Shown here: positions 25,031 through 38,014 of the stretch, in pieces | How positions within the stretch are numbered: position 1 is the first letter of the stretch | Layout of the letters: every line of letters begins with the position of its first letter | Source of the DNA: Sipunculus nudus | Taxonomy: Eukaryota; Annelida; Sipuncula; Golfingiida; Sipunculidae | Assembly: GCA_026874595.1 (NCBI GenBank) | Contig: CM049317.1 | Coordinates: 21,278,882-21,342,881, forward strand | Reading direction: 5' to 3' | Length of the DNA stretch: 64,000 bases | The notes under the pieces: generated by a model | What the model was told of the DNA's origin: nothing | The model's input: the letters and a program-made list of their open reading frames with translations, nothing else | Database searches by the model: none | Made by a program: the position numbers and the translations under genes

Positions 25031-26559
25031 CTTTCAAAGCTGTCGGACCACAGTCGCTCGAATCCCTATATGTGGTTTTTTTTCAAGAAATGGGCGAAAC
25101 TGTGCAGTATATGAGTATGTAGTCGTGCCTTACGTTGTAAGTTCGTACGCAGATAGCGGATGTTTACTAAAGTCGTGCTCAAAACACGCATTTCTTCCCA
25201 TTTCCCTCTGAAATACGGATTCGAGCAACTGTGGTCGGACTATATATAGATATCCCGTATGGTAATCAGGTTTTCCGTCTGTCCGTGATTCGGACCTATA
25301 TAGTAATCAGGTTTTCGCCCCCCCCCCCCCCCCCCGTCAATCTGTCCGTCCGTCATGTTCTTTACGCATTATCAGAACCGTTTGACATGTAGCCCAGATT
25401 TTTTTTTCTTACTGGCCCTAGACTTTTTTCTTGGGGCCCATAGATCTCTGGGTGTAACAGCCTGCATGCAGGCCAATGGGCACTCGCACTATAGACCCTT
25501 TATAGAAATAAGGCTGTGTGCCCGTCCAATCAGCTCTTTTGCGCTTATGTCATCGCTTTTAAAAAATAAAAACTACCCCGACGTTTTCTGGTCGGACCAA
25601 TGGCCGTCACACCCGTGCTGCCGGGCCGCATGGGCGCTTGAACAAACTCTTTCATATGTTTGTTGTGGGAGATAGAGAGAGAGCCGTATTAAATAAAAGT
25701 AATTATATACAGGAAATAAGGGTACACGTGCACTGTAGAATGCTTGGCATTTAGCCGTGTCCCGGGGTCATGTCTCAATATGATGGACAGGTGTTCTGAT
25801 GACAGATTCAAGCGAACTCATAGGGCATCGACCAACGTACCTGACAAATCAAAACAGCCAGCCAGCTGAGGCTGCGACAATCAGCACGCAGTTTGTCACC
25901 ACAGCAGCTGATACTGATCGTCTGTTGATAGCCAGTGCTTGTGACAGCTCTGATTATCCGCTGTGTACCTCGGGTTTATGGAACTGGTTAAGAATAAGTG
26001 TTTGTTTACATATCCTCACACTACCATGAGTATGTATTAGCTCAGGTTTCCAATCCTTAATATTTTTGTTATCACAATTTTTACCATAATAATACATGTA
26101 CCTGAATTTTTAAAAATATTCGTGTGTGTGTTTTTTTTCTAATATCTTGGAATCTACAAGTGCCCTCAATGACGATAATTCAAAATTAAATATACATGTA
26201 ATACAATTAACCTGTGATTTATCATATATACTTTAAAAATATCAGACAGTTACATTAAAAATTGTCTGTTACATTAAAAATATATTTTTCTATTGAGCTG
26301 GAAATCTATGATATGTGACAATTACGAAATCCTCTTACTGGCATAACAGTGAAATGCTACGTCCAGGAAGTTTCCTGAATCAATAACAGAGTGCTAAGTG
26401 AACCATTAGCGTCTATTTAAATACCATCATATATAGCGAGATTGCAGGGAATATGCCTTAAGTGGCAAGAGGGCGTGAGGCTGGAGAAACCGTCTCACCT
26501 GCAAACTTAAAATTAAAAATCGGCGGCGTCAAATCGGAGGGGGGAACCAACGGTGGGGC
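25031..26559. other. Sequence without a recognised gene
   Basis: It contains a poly-C run (25319-25335) with GGTTTTCCGTCTGTCCGT-type flanks, probably another repeat. The open frames at 25355-25675 and 25799-26029 show no known domain. Confidence 0.55.
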
Positions 26560-27440
26560 ATTTCAATATACGCCACTTGCGTTATCGGTGAAAGTAAAAA
26601 CTGTTCTGCTTTCGACTAAAATACAAATCGCTCTGTCGAATTATTGATTGATAAACATCTCCGACTCTTACTCACATTACTTAGATCAAACTTTGATTTT
26701 TTACAACGGTGGTTTTTGTTTCTGGAGATATAAACACGAAAACTACCCAGCGTTAAAGTTTATATTTAGTATAATTCCGGATATTGGTGAAACTTTGTTT
26801 TGGTTTATATTAAATTCGTACATAAATATATGTACGCCACTTGCATATACCGGTAATTCGAAACTGTTCTGGTATATAGATTAAAATACAAATCATTCTG
26901 TCAAAATTTGTATGAACAACTCCGGCTCTTGGTCACATTACTTGGATCAGACTTTTGATTTTTACAAAGGGTGCACGAGATTTTGCTCTGGATGTATGTA
27001 CACGAAAACTACTAAAGTTCAAGTTTATATTTAGTTTAATTCCGGATATTGGTGCGAGAGTGTTTTGGTTGATATCAAAGTCATATATGAATATATGCAT
27101 GTACGTAATTTGCAAACCGGTTATAGGTGATAGTATAATCGAAACTGTAATGCTATATAGACTAAAATACAAAATGCTCTGTTAAATTATTGTTAAACAG
27201 CTCCGGCTCTTGTTCACAATAGTGAGATAAAACTTTTGCTTTTTATAAACGGTGCACAATATGTTGGTATGAACACGAAAACTACTCAAAGTTCAAGTTT
27301 ATATTTAGTTTTATGTTTAGTTTTCCAGATATTGGTGCGTTTGCATTTGGGATTATATAAAATAAACATATAAATATGTGTATGTTACATTTGTAAATAA
27401 ATAAATATATTATGCATTATTGGTGACTGAATTTCATGGA
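26560..27440. repeat. Tandem repeat, unit about 265-280 bp, about 3 copies
   Basis: CTCCGGCTCTTGGTCACATT (26660, 26922 and 27200 region), ACACGAAAACTAC, TTTATATTTAGTTTAATTCC and GACTAAAATACAAA recur at this spacing. Confidence 0.8.
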
Positions 27441-28306
27441 AAATCACTAAAAATACAGATAAAATTACTCCGGCAAAATGACCAGGTAATAAATAGGCTA
27501 CCTTATAGGCCTAAAATAGTCTCCTCGCGTCTGTCAATTCTATGGTTAACCATTATGGACGGTATGTAAGTTATATATCAAATGAGCGCGTGGCAAAATA
27601 AAAAAAAAATTTTGATTAAAACTTAACTTCTCAGGTAAATGTAGTAGGCGAGCAAGAACAAAGACTGCATGTTACACCTGGTGGTTAAAACATTAAGAAG
27701 CACAGTTAGCACAATTACCCTTCTATTAGCAACTTTTATCGCTTTTCAAGCACCTACGATCAGTCCGAGAGCGAGACCAGAGGGGTGGTCTATACGTTAC
27801 TAATTGGTTCCTCTTATCACATGTGTTTTCTCCATCAGTGAAGGTCTGCCTTGAACACGGGGAAGTATACGCCACGTGGGTATAATTGTAATGGCAGTTA
27901 CAGTGATACTGGAGAATGCTAATGGAAAACAGACTTGCGAGGCGGTCAGGAATGCGAGTAATCTTTGCCGCTTTCAACTGTAACGACTTTACTTGCCCCG
28001 TCAAACCAATCGCAATGACAAGCCAGTATACGATATAGAATAGAACCAAATCTACCTTTATAATATTAACACAGGTGTGAGTCCATTGCGAAGGTCGATC
28101 GCAGGGGAATCCTTTTAATAGCTCAACAATAGCATGGTCATTTGTGGGCAGTCGCTTTGTCGTCTCCATTTAACAGCAGATAGAGAAGTCACTCGGGTCT
28201 TTTAGTGTTTATATATATTCAATTACGACTGCGGCAATCCGACCCGCGAACGCGGACACTGAGTTTGCTGTGTATGAGCTAATGTTGTTTTCATCTGTCT
28301 CTACAG
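27441..28306. other. Region immediately upstream of the first visible SLC28 exon
   Basis: A 147-codon frame on the minus strand (27726-28169) has one hydrophobic stretch but no recognised domain. The acceptor tract ttgttttcatctgtctctac ends at 28304. No promoter elements can be supported. Confidence 0.5.
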
Positions 28307-29020
28307 GGTCATGCAGGCGGATCGAAGCGAAACCGAGACTCAGCAGCCAGTGGATAAGACTGGAACAGTGGACACTGCTAATAATGAGGCCAATGTAAGG
28401 CCGCCTATGCCTGGCAAGCTGGACATGTCGGGGGAACGCTCCAAACGCAACAAACCAGTGTCGTCTGACAAGGCGGCTGAAGCAGACGACAAAACGATAG
28501 AGGCGGGAAAACAGGTGTCGCGGGATAATTCCATAACCAGTATAGATCGTAACGGGAAAATGCCGCGGGATGATAGTATATACTTAAAACCTATGAATGA
28601 AAAATCGCCCACGGGGGATTTAGACCACTACGTGGATATGGGAAATGAGGAACGGCCAAAATCGGTTGCTGAGGTGGATAGTGACGATGAGGAAGAGGAA
28701 GATGAAGAGATGGGGGAGGTGAATTGTTGTAATAAGAAAATAGAAATAATACACAACAAGTTGAAAGCCTTCGGGAAAAGACACTACAAACTGATATCGC
28801 TCAGTTTTCGGATAATTCTGCTGCTTTTGTATGCAGCGTACTTTTTATACGCTATTGTGTACAATGTAGAAAACGCTATCGGGCTTATTGTCATTACAGT
28901 ATTGATAGTATTGTTGGTGGCATGGTCGTATTTCTGGAAGAGTCAAGGAGATCGCATTAAGAAAACTTGCTGCCTCAGAGTAGCGCCTGCGTGTAACAAG
29001 TGCTGGAAATACGGCAGATG
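28307..29020 (+). CDS. SLC28: SLC28 exon 1 as seen: N-terminal cytoplasmic tail and first two helices (codons 1-236 plus 2 nt)
   Basis: A pyrimidine-rich acceptor ending ctacag at 28306 opens the exon. The first ATG is at 28311, after only 4 nt, so the rest of the 5'UTR, or further coding sequence, lies in an unseen upstream exon. Residues 1-137 are hydrophilic and rich in Lys, Asp, Glu and Ser, with an acidic run at 123-136 like the acidic tail of human CNT3. Two hydrophobic helices follow (about 162-183 and 188-207), then a cysteine-rich segment (220-231). The donor gtgagt is at 29021. The codon after it is split (TG|G, Trp 237). Without splicing the frame stops at once (TGG TGA), which supports the junction. 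The start is uncertain because upstream exons are unknown. Confidence 0.9.
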
Positions 29021-29389
29021 GTGAGTTAATTACCATTTTAATTACTATTTAATAAATATTTGTAATATTTAATTAATGATTGTAGAAACGTTGTATGGAT
29101 ATATTTAATTCTAGTCATATAATATTTATTATGAACATTTTGTGACGCACTTGGCCCTTTTTCCAGAAACCTCTTATAAAAAGTTTTAAATTTATTAACT
29201 TTAAATTATCTGTAATAGGAAATGTCTCCAATTTTGACAAAATATTTAGTATTAAATATGAATCTGCATAAATTCCTTGATCCTATTGCCCAACGCAGAT
29301 AGGAAAACTTCTCTGTATACACTGACGCAAGTATATAGCGTTAAAAGTTAACCTTTACTGCCATTATAGTATATATTGTTATTATAGTA

Positions 29390-29634
29390 TATATTACAGC
29401 AACTAAAGCCATCATACTACCATTACTTCTATCACTACTAGTGTTCTACCCCCACTGTTAATGCTATTACTATCGCTGCTATTTTTACGACATACGACTA
29501 CAACAGATACTACTACTATTGTTAATACTGCTGCTACTAATACACTTACTAGTATACATTTACATGCCACTACTTATACCATTACTACCACTCGCGAGTG
29601 CTGTTACCATTGTTAAGTTTGACTACCACTACTT

Positions 29635-29674
<40 letters not shown>

Positions 29675-30190
29675 AACTACTACTACAACTACTAATACTA
29701 CAACAACTACTACTACAACAACTACTACTACAACTACTACAACCACTACTTCTTCAACTACTGCGAGTACTCTAACTTCTACTTCTACTATTGTTACTAT
29801 TTCTACTACTGTCTATACAACAGCAATCATACACTACTGACACTGCTACTACTACTGGTAATACTACTACTAACAAGAATGTAACTACTACAACTGCAAC
29901 TACTACTACTGTTGTAACTATAACTACTGCTACTGCTGTAACTACTAATACTGCTACTGCCGTAACTACTACTACTGTTACTGCTGTAACTACTACAAAT
30001 GCTACTGCTGTAACTACTACAACTGCTACTGCTGTAACTACTACTGCTGTAACTACTACTACTTTTACTATTACTACTACTACAACTACTACTCCTACCA
30101 CTACTACCAGCATAACTACTCCTATATTATCGTTATTATACTATATCTATTCCACTGCTACCAATAATACTGCTACTATAGACGTACTTC
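29390..30190. repeat. ACT-rich trinucleotide array (intron 1)
   Basis: About 800 bp of ACT/CTA repeats with GCTGTAACT and ACTACAA variants. Poly-Thr and poly-Val open frames on the two strands are repeat artefacts. Confidence 0.92.
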
Positions 30191-30525
30191 TGTACTAACC
30201 ACGGTACTAATACGAGCAACAAGTAACACTCCCACTTCTACTTACAAAAATAATAAATTTGTTTTTGTAAACCTTAAAGTTTGACAACGATCAAATTATA
30301 TATATTTTTTATTACATACCTGCTTCACAGGAATGATGATACAATTAGCATTCCCCTGCTGTAGTTACCTGATGATATATATTTTTAATTTTATCATATA
30401 TCGAAAACAAGATAAATGATATACACGTATAAGATAGTCAGAAGGCCAATAATATATATTTATACAAGTTTTCCTACCAATCACACACGCAAATAAATAA
30501 TTAATATATATACATGTATATATAG

Positions 30526-30529
<4 letters not shown>

Positions 30530-30587
<58 letters not shown>
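30530..30587. repeat. (TA)n tract (intron 1)
   Basis: About 58 bp of TA. Other TA tracts in the gene lie at 33098-33133, 34505-34580, 42822-42892, 47094-47155 and 52608-52650. Confidence 0.95.
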
Positions 30588-30590
<3 letters not shown>

Positions 30591-32430
30591 TGTGTTTGCG
30601 TGTTTTATAAAGAATGAGAGAGAGATAGAGAGAGAGAGCGTCAGTATTATATAGGATGCTGACCACGGGGACAGGTGACCATTTACGCTCTCATCAGGAC
30701 GGAGGTTTGATAGCCGTGGCGGGGACAGAGTTTCTCTATATTCCGGCTTGCACGTTCGATCAATGCGTGTTTATACCTCTGTTATAGCACATTTGTGTCC
30801 CCTAATCGAACATCGCCAGAACGACCAGTGAGTGGACTTAATCCTTATCAAATTTAGATTCACATTAACACCGGGCGCTTGCATGTATGGTCTGCTTGCT
30901 GCGAAAGCTTAGCAAAATGTACTTAAGAGGGCCACAGAGCGTGCTGAAACTCAAATATATGACACCTTAACTAGTACTATAAATCTTATTACAGAATGGC
31001 GCTTTACACACCGGTAATCCTTTTGTAGGTTTCTAAGCGTTATATGTGATATAAATTCCAGTTATTGTTCTGTGAACTCGGACAAAGTACGTTTTATTCT
31101 AACCCTTATATTAATTAATGTTATGTTTTGTTAAACAAATTATCCCTCTTGGTTATTTGACTGCTCATGGATGCATTTATTTCCTGGTTTCTACATCCAG
31201 CAATTATTGAAAACTAGTGATAAAACAGCTGACATTATACACGTTATAAATGAGATAAAAGGTACAGAAATAATAAAACAGAATGATAACAGATTTGCTA
31301 TTTAAAGACAAGAAAACCCCATAATATACCTAAATATCATGGAGAAAGAAACTGTGGCAATGCAGTTATCTAAGACGTTCATTAAAACGTATAAACGATA
31401 TTTAAAAAAATTAAATACAGGTTTATATCAGTCTTTCTTGTATTAGTTGTAACAGGACTGACAGTAGTTATATACTGTTACATGTATGTCCAGTTCCACC
31501 AAAGAGGTCTGCTCTAAAGCATATTCGTATAAAACACTAACCATTTTAAATGTATGAGGTTATTCAAAAAAGTGATTGGTAATACCAAGTCCGACATATA
31601 GGTAAGTTTTTAGAGTAGTATAAGAAAGGAATAAGTAAGTTTATATGTTGATATGTTATATTGAGTGCCTTAGGGAAGTTTTATTCGTTGTAAAAATTGT
31701 TATGATTCTTATATTTTATATTTTAAACACTTCTTTGAAAACTGCCAAATTGTGCATCTAATACCCGTATAAACTGCCCTAGAGGGCACGTGCATATTAA
31801 AGTCTTAATTTTCAAAAGTTAATATACAGTAACTAACTGCATGAGCGCCCCCCCCCCCCCCTTCTGATTCTGAGTTTCTCCTGTTAATGTCCCAAATATG
31901 TACAAACATGGCCAAATCCTTTTGAGTCTCAGTTAAAATCTCTGCGAAGATAGTTAATGTACTATAAAGACTGCATAGAGAAACGAAACCAATGACGAAC
32001 TTAATAATTCCAAATTATGTTTTAGGATGCGTTTTATCAACTTTCATTGGCACAACAATCATGTTTAGAATGATACTATTTTATCCCTGTCAATGTCTTA
32101 TGATTTAATGAACCCGTCACACGAAGGGATGCTAGCCTGCGTCATCTATCAACATCTGAGACAGTGCAGAAACCGTCACTCCGGGTCGGGCGATAATTCA
32201 ATCACTGTAGGTGAAATGAAGGGACCCTTTCCCCGGTTTGTTGTAAGTGGTTTTGTGTGGATAGATTGGTCGGGTGTCGCCATGGCGTATTAACCGGAGC
32301 TGATATGGTCATGTAGATCACACGTAACACGATATCTGGCTTTCCAAGGCCACCTAGGCGCGTCTATACATTATACGAATAAAGAATGCACCATCATAAT
32401 TTGGTCGGGTATAGGTATCATTAATCAGCG
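30588..32430. other. Intron 1 sequence without a recognised feature
   Basis: AT-rich, with a short GA tract (30617-30640) and a poly-C run near 31848-31861. No coding frame of interest. Confidence 0.6.
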
Positions 32431-32866
32431 ATGTAGTCGAGTCCACAAGTCCGAATCCTTCCGGTTCGAGTCTAAATCCACCCACTTCGAGTCCGAATCA
32501 TTTGGAACCCGAGTCCAAGTTTGATTCCGAGTCTATAACCATGCCCCTTATTAAAAGAAACTGGAGCAGGGAAATTATGTGTTTTTATGTTAATTTATAT
32601 ATTTATCTACACACGCTTTTTATTGAAACATGTTGTGACATTCATGTCCCGAAACAGAGATAAAGCTTGGTAATATATAACCTATTTTGTAATGTTCTGT
32701 TAGTGGTTCCCACATGTATTTAAGCATTCACAGCATTCATAGTATTTGAACGAACCTTTCTTTTTCTTCTTGTCACAAGATGGACTCATATCTCAAGTCC
32801 TTACCTCCGAGCACGAGTACAAGTCCATAAAAAAGAGGACTCGAGTGCGGACCTTGCCCTTATTCC
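32431..32866 (+). mobile_element. Family D MITE-like repeat (GAGTCC-rich), copy 1 (intron 1)
   Basis: It starts ATGTAGTCGAGTCCACAAG and has many GAGTCCGA-type motifs at both ends, with AT-rich sequence between. Toward the right end it reads AGGACTCGAGTGCGGACC. It matches 54481-54972. Confidence 0.6.
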
Positions 32867-33089
32867 TAAGGTCGTATACTCCATAGCCGATCGCCTATTG
32901 CAGATCTGTCTCGGGCTGAGGTGGATGGGAGGGGGGGGGGGGCGAGTAGACTTACAGTGATCGCATACATCTACATTTTCTTTTAGATCGATTCTTGTCA
33001 GACGCCTTGGAAATCGTACCGATTCTCACCAGAGGTATTGATAATTGTCAGAGGCACCGATGATGTTCTTAGACCTGTTTCATTGACCG

Positions 33090-33135
<46 letters not shown>

Positions 33136-34289
33136 CGTATTGCCTGTATTCAATTATGCATTTACTTCAGAGTATCAATGAGCTTGTTCTGGCACTTCAG
33201 CAACAGTAACTAATATTATCCGAAATATAGGAACTATCAATGTGACACAGTTTTATAGAACGTCAGAAAGAGTTTGCTGTCTGAGTGTCACCTGTCATGT
33301 AAAATCTTGATTTGGCGGCTCAGCTTTACATAATCACGATATATAACCCGTTATAATTTCCTCATCTGTCAATTCTACTGGATTATTGAGGTCGTTTATG
33401 ACTTGTTAAAAATATCAAGACGCCGTCAATAAAAGATATATTTTAGATCCACGCATGGCAGATTCTTCTGTAGATTAATAACAAGAGTGCTACATGCTAC
33501 ATTTCGATACCTATCTGTAAAGTTCATTATGAGCCCCAACAAAGCCGATGAAAAGATAACAGGTACCCTCCCCCCCCCCCCTTTCTCTGTTTCAGGTTAT
33601 AATTACCCTCATTTCGGGTTACAAATATAGGAAGACCATTTACATATCATACCTCAAATGATAAAAAAAAGTTTACTTTATCTCTCAGATCTGTCATTCT
33701 GGCGAGTCATTCATGTAGTTATCTATCATGCACATCGGTTCCTTTTGTTTCTGACCACAATAAACAGTTTGTTACCACATGACTTCGCACGCTCTGTGAT
33801 CTAAAATTAAAAATGTCTACATTTGATGTCCTAGCAACACATGGGTCATATAATATTAGAAAAAGAACGATAAATTCCAATTCTGCCATTACACCAATAA
33901 GCCAGGCGGCGATGTATTGTTTTTTCCCCATGGCTGGTCTGTCTTTAAGTCAGAACAAAATGACGCAAAAAGTATTGACCGGATAAACTGAGAGGAGGTA
34001 TAGGATAACATCAATGAAACAACTCATTAAATTTTTGTGGGTTATCTAGATCACCATGATAAAATTTTAATCAAAATGCTGATATATTATTGTGACTTCG
34101 GGCGACTTTTTGTCCAAGCGGAGAACAGATCGAGGTATTCCTTGGTATCAAGGGTCGCCGTGTTACAGTGCACCTGTTACCTGTGTTGGTCTTGCGTGCC
34201 AATCTGAAGAAAAACACAGGGAGTTGAGAGTTGGATTGGGATCCGGGCGGAGGTATGTAGACTGCGACTACATTTCTAATTTTTATGCC
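32867..34289. other. Intron 1 sequence without a recognised feature
   Basis: It includes poly-G (32931-32942), TA (33098-33133) and poly-C (33569-33580) tracts and no supported gene. Confidence 0.6.
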
Positions 34290-34465
34290 TACGCCAGGAG
34301 GTGATGCGTTCATTCCAGTTCGTGTGTTTGTTCACAACATAACTCAGTCAATCCTGAATGGAATCTCATGCAATTTTTAGTGGATTTCGGGGAATGGGCT
34401 GAAGAAAAAAACTAATTGATTTTGGTGCATGTGCATCCGTCACATTGGCCTGATTCAGAAACGTA

Positions 34466-34502
34466 TCCGCAGGGGGCCATGACCCCCCCACCGCCCCGAA
34501 TA

Positions 34503-34579
<77 letters not shown>

Positions 34580-35526
34580 TTATGCATTAGGTTGCCTTTG
34601 CTATATGTGGCGGATCCAGAGGGGGTGCCTTCGGCGCGCGGCCACCCGTTGAGCTGCAATATCTCTCGTTTTATCTAATTTTCCAATTTTCGTGATTTAT
34701 TTTCGTTTTTCATATTTCTTTTTTATTAAATAGCAATTAAATTTGATTAAAGTTATCTGCAGTTTATACTTTCAAATTTATTAGTTGAGTATAAGGATTT
34801 TTATGAACAGCTGCATGCAGAATAACTGTAGGGCACCAGGCCCTGATAGGGGTCGACAGTGAACAATCTCAAGGTTGCTCTGGTGATACCGGTACTCGAA
34901 CTCGCAATCTGTGGTCTTGTGTGCTGTCGAGACCACGGAACCCGGTAAAATGCAAAGTTTAACATAAGACTTCAACATATCAGTTATTTCACTCCGAGCA
35001 TAACATTTGAAAGATAACATTTTGCATGTAAGAAACGTATATACGCTTTTGCGCCATTAACTTTTTTTTAAAACGATTGAAATTTTATATCCTTATTTAG
35101 AGAGAATATAAATATTAAATATTGAATCTCTCAACAGTTTGACTACATAACGCAAGGACATAAAAGAACAGTTTTTTCAGGCACTTTATGATGAAAATTG
35201 CCTCAAACATTGTCCTCTTTACATTGCATAATAAAAAAATGTCCACTCCCATACCCTCCCCAGGTACCTGTTACTAACCTTAATGAAACCATGGTTCATA
35301 TTTGAAAATAAACATAAATATATTTTCATACACTAAAATATATAACGTATAATAATGATATTAATAATAAATATATACATACATATACACGTATATATAA
35401 AAAAGTTTTCATAGTACCAATACATGCATATAAACGCCCCTACCCCCCCCCCCCCCCCCCCGCCGTTTTCGAATTTCAGGATCCGCCGGCCCCCTCGCCT
35501 CCCTCAATCCTGGCTAAACCCCTGCG
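34466..35526 (+). mobile_element. Composite insertion that splits a family H repeat (intron 1)
   Basis: CGTATCCGCAGGGG at the left and CCCCTGCGTAAT at the right form short inverted ends, and family H sequence continues on both sides. A second GGCGGATCCAGAGGGGG starts at 34611, and CAGGATCCGCCGG lies near 35480, so an apparent family A element is nested inside. A TA tract (34505-34580), a SINE (34828-34955) and AT-rich filler complete it. Confidence 0.45.
34828..34955 (-). mobile_element. Related SINE subfamily copy
   Basis: On the minus strand it reads GTGGTCTCGACAGCACAC, then a B-box-like GCGAGTTCGAGTACC and a body TTGAGATTGTTCACTGTCG. The body aligns to the GTGAGATTTTTCACGGTCG segment of the main SINE. 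The tRNA-like head differs, suggesting a sister subfamily. Confidence 0.55.
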
Positions 35527-36546
35527 TAATCAAGGAATATTTACAAAAGTTCAGTCACTTATCCACGCATAACCCTGGGAATATGGGCTAAATAAGTGAA
35601 TGCCCCCATGGCGGAGGCTTGTATGCCTTGGAATACAGATTATTGCGTTGAATTTTTAATCTTTTGTAGAGTATCGCCATGGTCTCGAGTGCACGAGTAC
35701 GAATAACCAAACAATTAGCCATTTTCAGCACGAGAACAGAACACTTTTTTTCATTCCTGTACATGCACATATTTCATAAATATTAAACATTACAGCTGTG
35801 CGATCTAAACTGCAAAATAGACACAGTTTCGCCTGACACTGAGGCGGATCTTCAAAGGTCTAGAGGATGCTTATAAAACAGGTTGCTATAATACATATTG
35901 TCTGAATTTGTTTCTGGTCATAAAATAGCAGCAATACATCTACCTCGCTACCTGCTGTGCAAGCCTATAACATTTTGTATACACCAGTAATCTACATCTT
36001 GGCGAGGAAGATATGACGCGCATGACGTCATAGTGGGCCCAGATGTCTGCCAAGGCCGGGCGTGAAAAAATGACATAAAAATTAGAGCAGAAAGGTTGAT
36101 ACATGTGCGGGGTGTTTTCCGAGTATCTAGGCCTAGGAAGAATTTGTACTGGCCTGGCTTCAAATATGATTGGTATCTGTGCGTAAGTACTTCCTGTTTG
36201 GGCCGCATCACATCTACGTCTGCGTATATAAAAAACACGGGAAATCCTCTGGCGTCAGCGGAGTGGATCCTAGGGGTTTCCCGTTATCGTGTTACACCAA
36301 CCTTGTTGAGTCCTATAACTCTGCTTTAAAAAATACAAATAAAGGCTTTTTATTTTATTTAATGTAAAACCTATGCTTTGGAGCTGTCTCGGATAGGGGA
36401 GGGAGATGTATTTCTTCTCAGTCTACATGCCTCCCATGAAAACAACTGGGACTTTATTTTTTTAGCTGTGTGTGTTTAGTAATACAGGTCAGTATCGTGT
36501 AATATTTAGAGGTAAGGGAATAAGATATGATGCAATTTAATATATA

Positions 36547-36760
36547 GGCGGATTCATAGGTCGGGCATAGGGGGTACCAGTGCCCCCTTTAGTGTTCGAA
36601 AATTATCATATTTCATTTTATATTGTTTGTGTCCTGCATTACTCACACGGCCCATTCAGTTAACTATCATTGCATCTAAATTTCTCCCTGCATGGATGTT
36701 ACCAGCGATCGTTTTTTACTCAAGCTGACACCTTCCTAATCATTATTCTCTCATAATTAC
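36547..36760 (+). mobile_element. Family A long variant, left part (intron 1)
   Basis: GGCGGATTCATAGGTCGGGC, GTGCCCCCTTTAGTGTTCG and CATTGCATCTAAATTTCTCC parallel the left part of the 49926 element. The right end was not found. Confidence 0.45.
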
Positions 36761-36997
36761 TAATTATTATTTCAAGAGGACCCAAAGCAATACCAGTGAC
36801 TGGACAGTTGATTAATTGTCAGGCGCGATTGACATGTTTTCCCTGCAATAAATTCCGTCAAATTTCTTATTAATAGTTGATGGTTTTAGATGAATTTGTA
36901 GAGATTTTATTTTATGATTAAGGGTTTTCTCTCAGCAACCTCTTGTAAGATTTATTTTCCCCTAATTTTTGCCCTTAACCTTTGTACCTTGGGTTCC

Positions 36998-37118
<121 letters not shown>

Positions 37119-37601
37119 TAAAACAATGTGAGACATTTTGGTCGGATAAAATGATAAAAAAAGACACAATGACCATTGATCCATTGATATATATGTGGGC
37201 GAGGACTTTAAGAATTCCTTAATGCTAATTCTATGTAACACATGGTTTCTTTGACTTGTGTGACATGTCTACGGGCGAAGGAGGTGGAGCCAATAGCTGT
37301 CCATCACCACTCACGCCATGGACAATAGTTGATACAAGGTGATGCCATTAGTCTTCTTATTTTCACCGATATATACTACAGACATCAGTCTGTCTCCTTT
37401 GTCTACTCTCATAAGTAGGACTCCTCACTGTGTTCTTCAACTTTTCGACGATTTTTTTCTTTTGCTCAATATCATCTAGCTTAAGAGAAATATCGTTTAT
37501 TATTACGAAATTCTCGAGTCAGAAACTATTTACATTGAAAACAATATAAAATCATTCTCGTGTATTATCACCTTATTTAGTACCATATAATATAGTACCA
37601 T

Positions 37602-37681
<80 letters not shown>
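37602..37681. repeat. (CA)n followed by (TA)n (intron 1)
   Basis: CA repeats to about 37627, then TA repeats. Confidence 0.95.
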
Positions 37682-37683
<2 letters not shown>

Positions 37684-37837
37684 CTAAAAAACACGTTATC
37701 TAGGTTTCAAACATTTAACATTATTGAAACCTAAAGGGGTTACTGTAGTTAAGGATGATGTTGTGCTGATTATAGCGGATTGACTTATAGTAACCTGTCA
37801 CCCTGATCTACCTCCGTATAATAAACTGGCCTGTAAT

Positions 37838-38014
37838 CAGAAGCGGATCCCCCCCCCCCTTTAAGTTACCGCAATATTTTTTAAGGGTTTAGAAACAATG
37901 TTTTTTGCCTTGACTTCCCTTTTCCGGACCTGGGGGCCTTTTTTAGGTTTTTCATTCATCCTCCTTGGTTGAACCTGAATCCCCCCTTTTTTCTATATCC
38001 TGGATCCGCCCCTG
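37838..38014 (+). mobile_element. Family A MITE copy (intron 1)
   Basis: It runs from AGAAGCGGATCCCCCCC to CCTGGATCCGCCCCTG and carries TTTTCCGGACCTGGGGG and TCATCCTCCTTGGTTG in the interior. Confidence 0.7.

Larger units (their letters stand above)
34290..35640 (+). repeat. Family H copy 2, split by an insertion (intron 1)
   Basis: The left half (to about 34465) has GTGTGTTTGTTCACAACAT and TTGATTTTGGTGCATGTG. The right half (from about 35527) has AATATGGGCTAAATAAGTG and CATGGCGGAGGCTTG. Roughly 1.06 kb of younger sequence separates them. Confidence 0.55.

Noticed and set aside
27726-28169. 147-codon open frame on the minus strand, head to head with SLC28 exon 1
   Set aside because: No recognisable domain and no clear splice or start context. 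One hydrophobic stretch is not enough to call a gene.
29598-30198. Poly-Thr and poly-Val open frames
   Set aside because: Translation of an ACT trinucleotide array inside intron 1.
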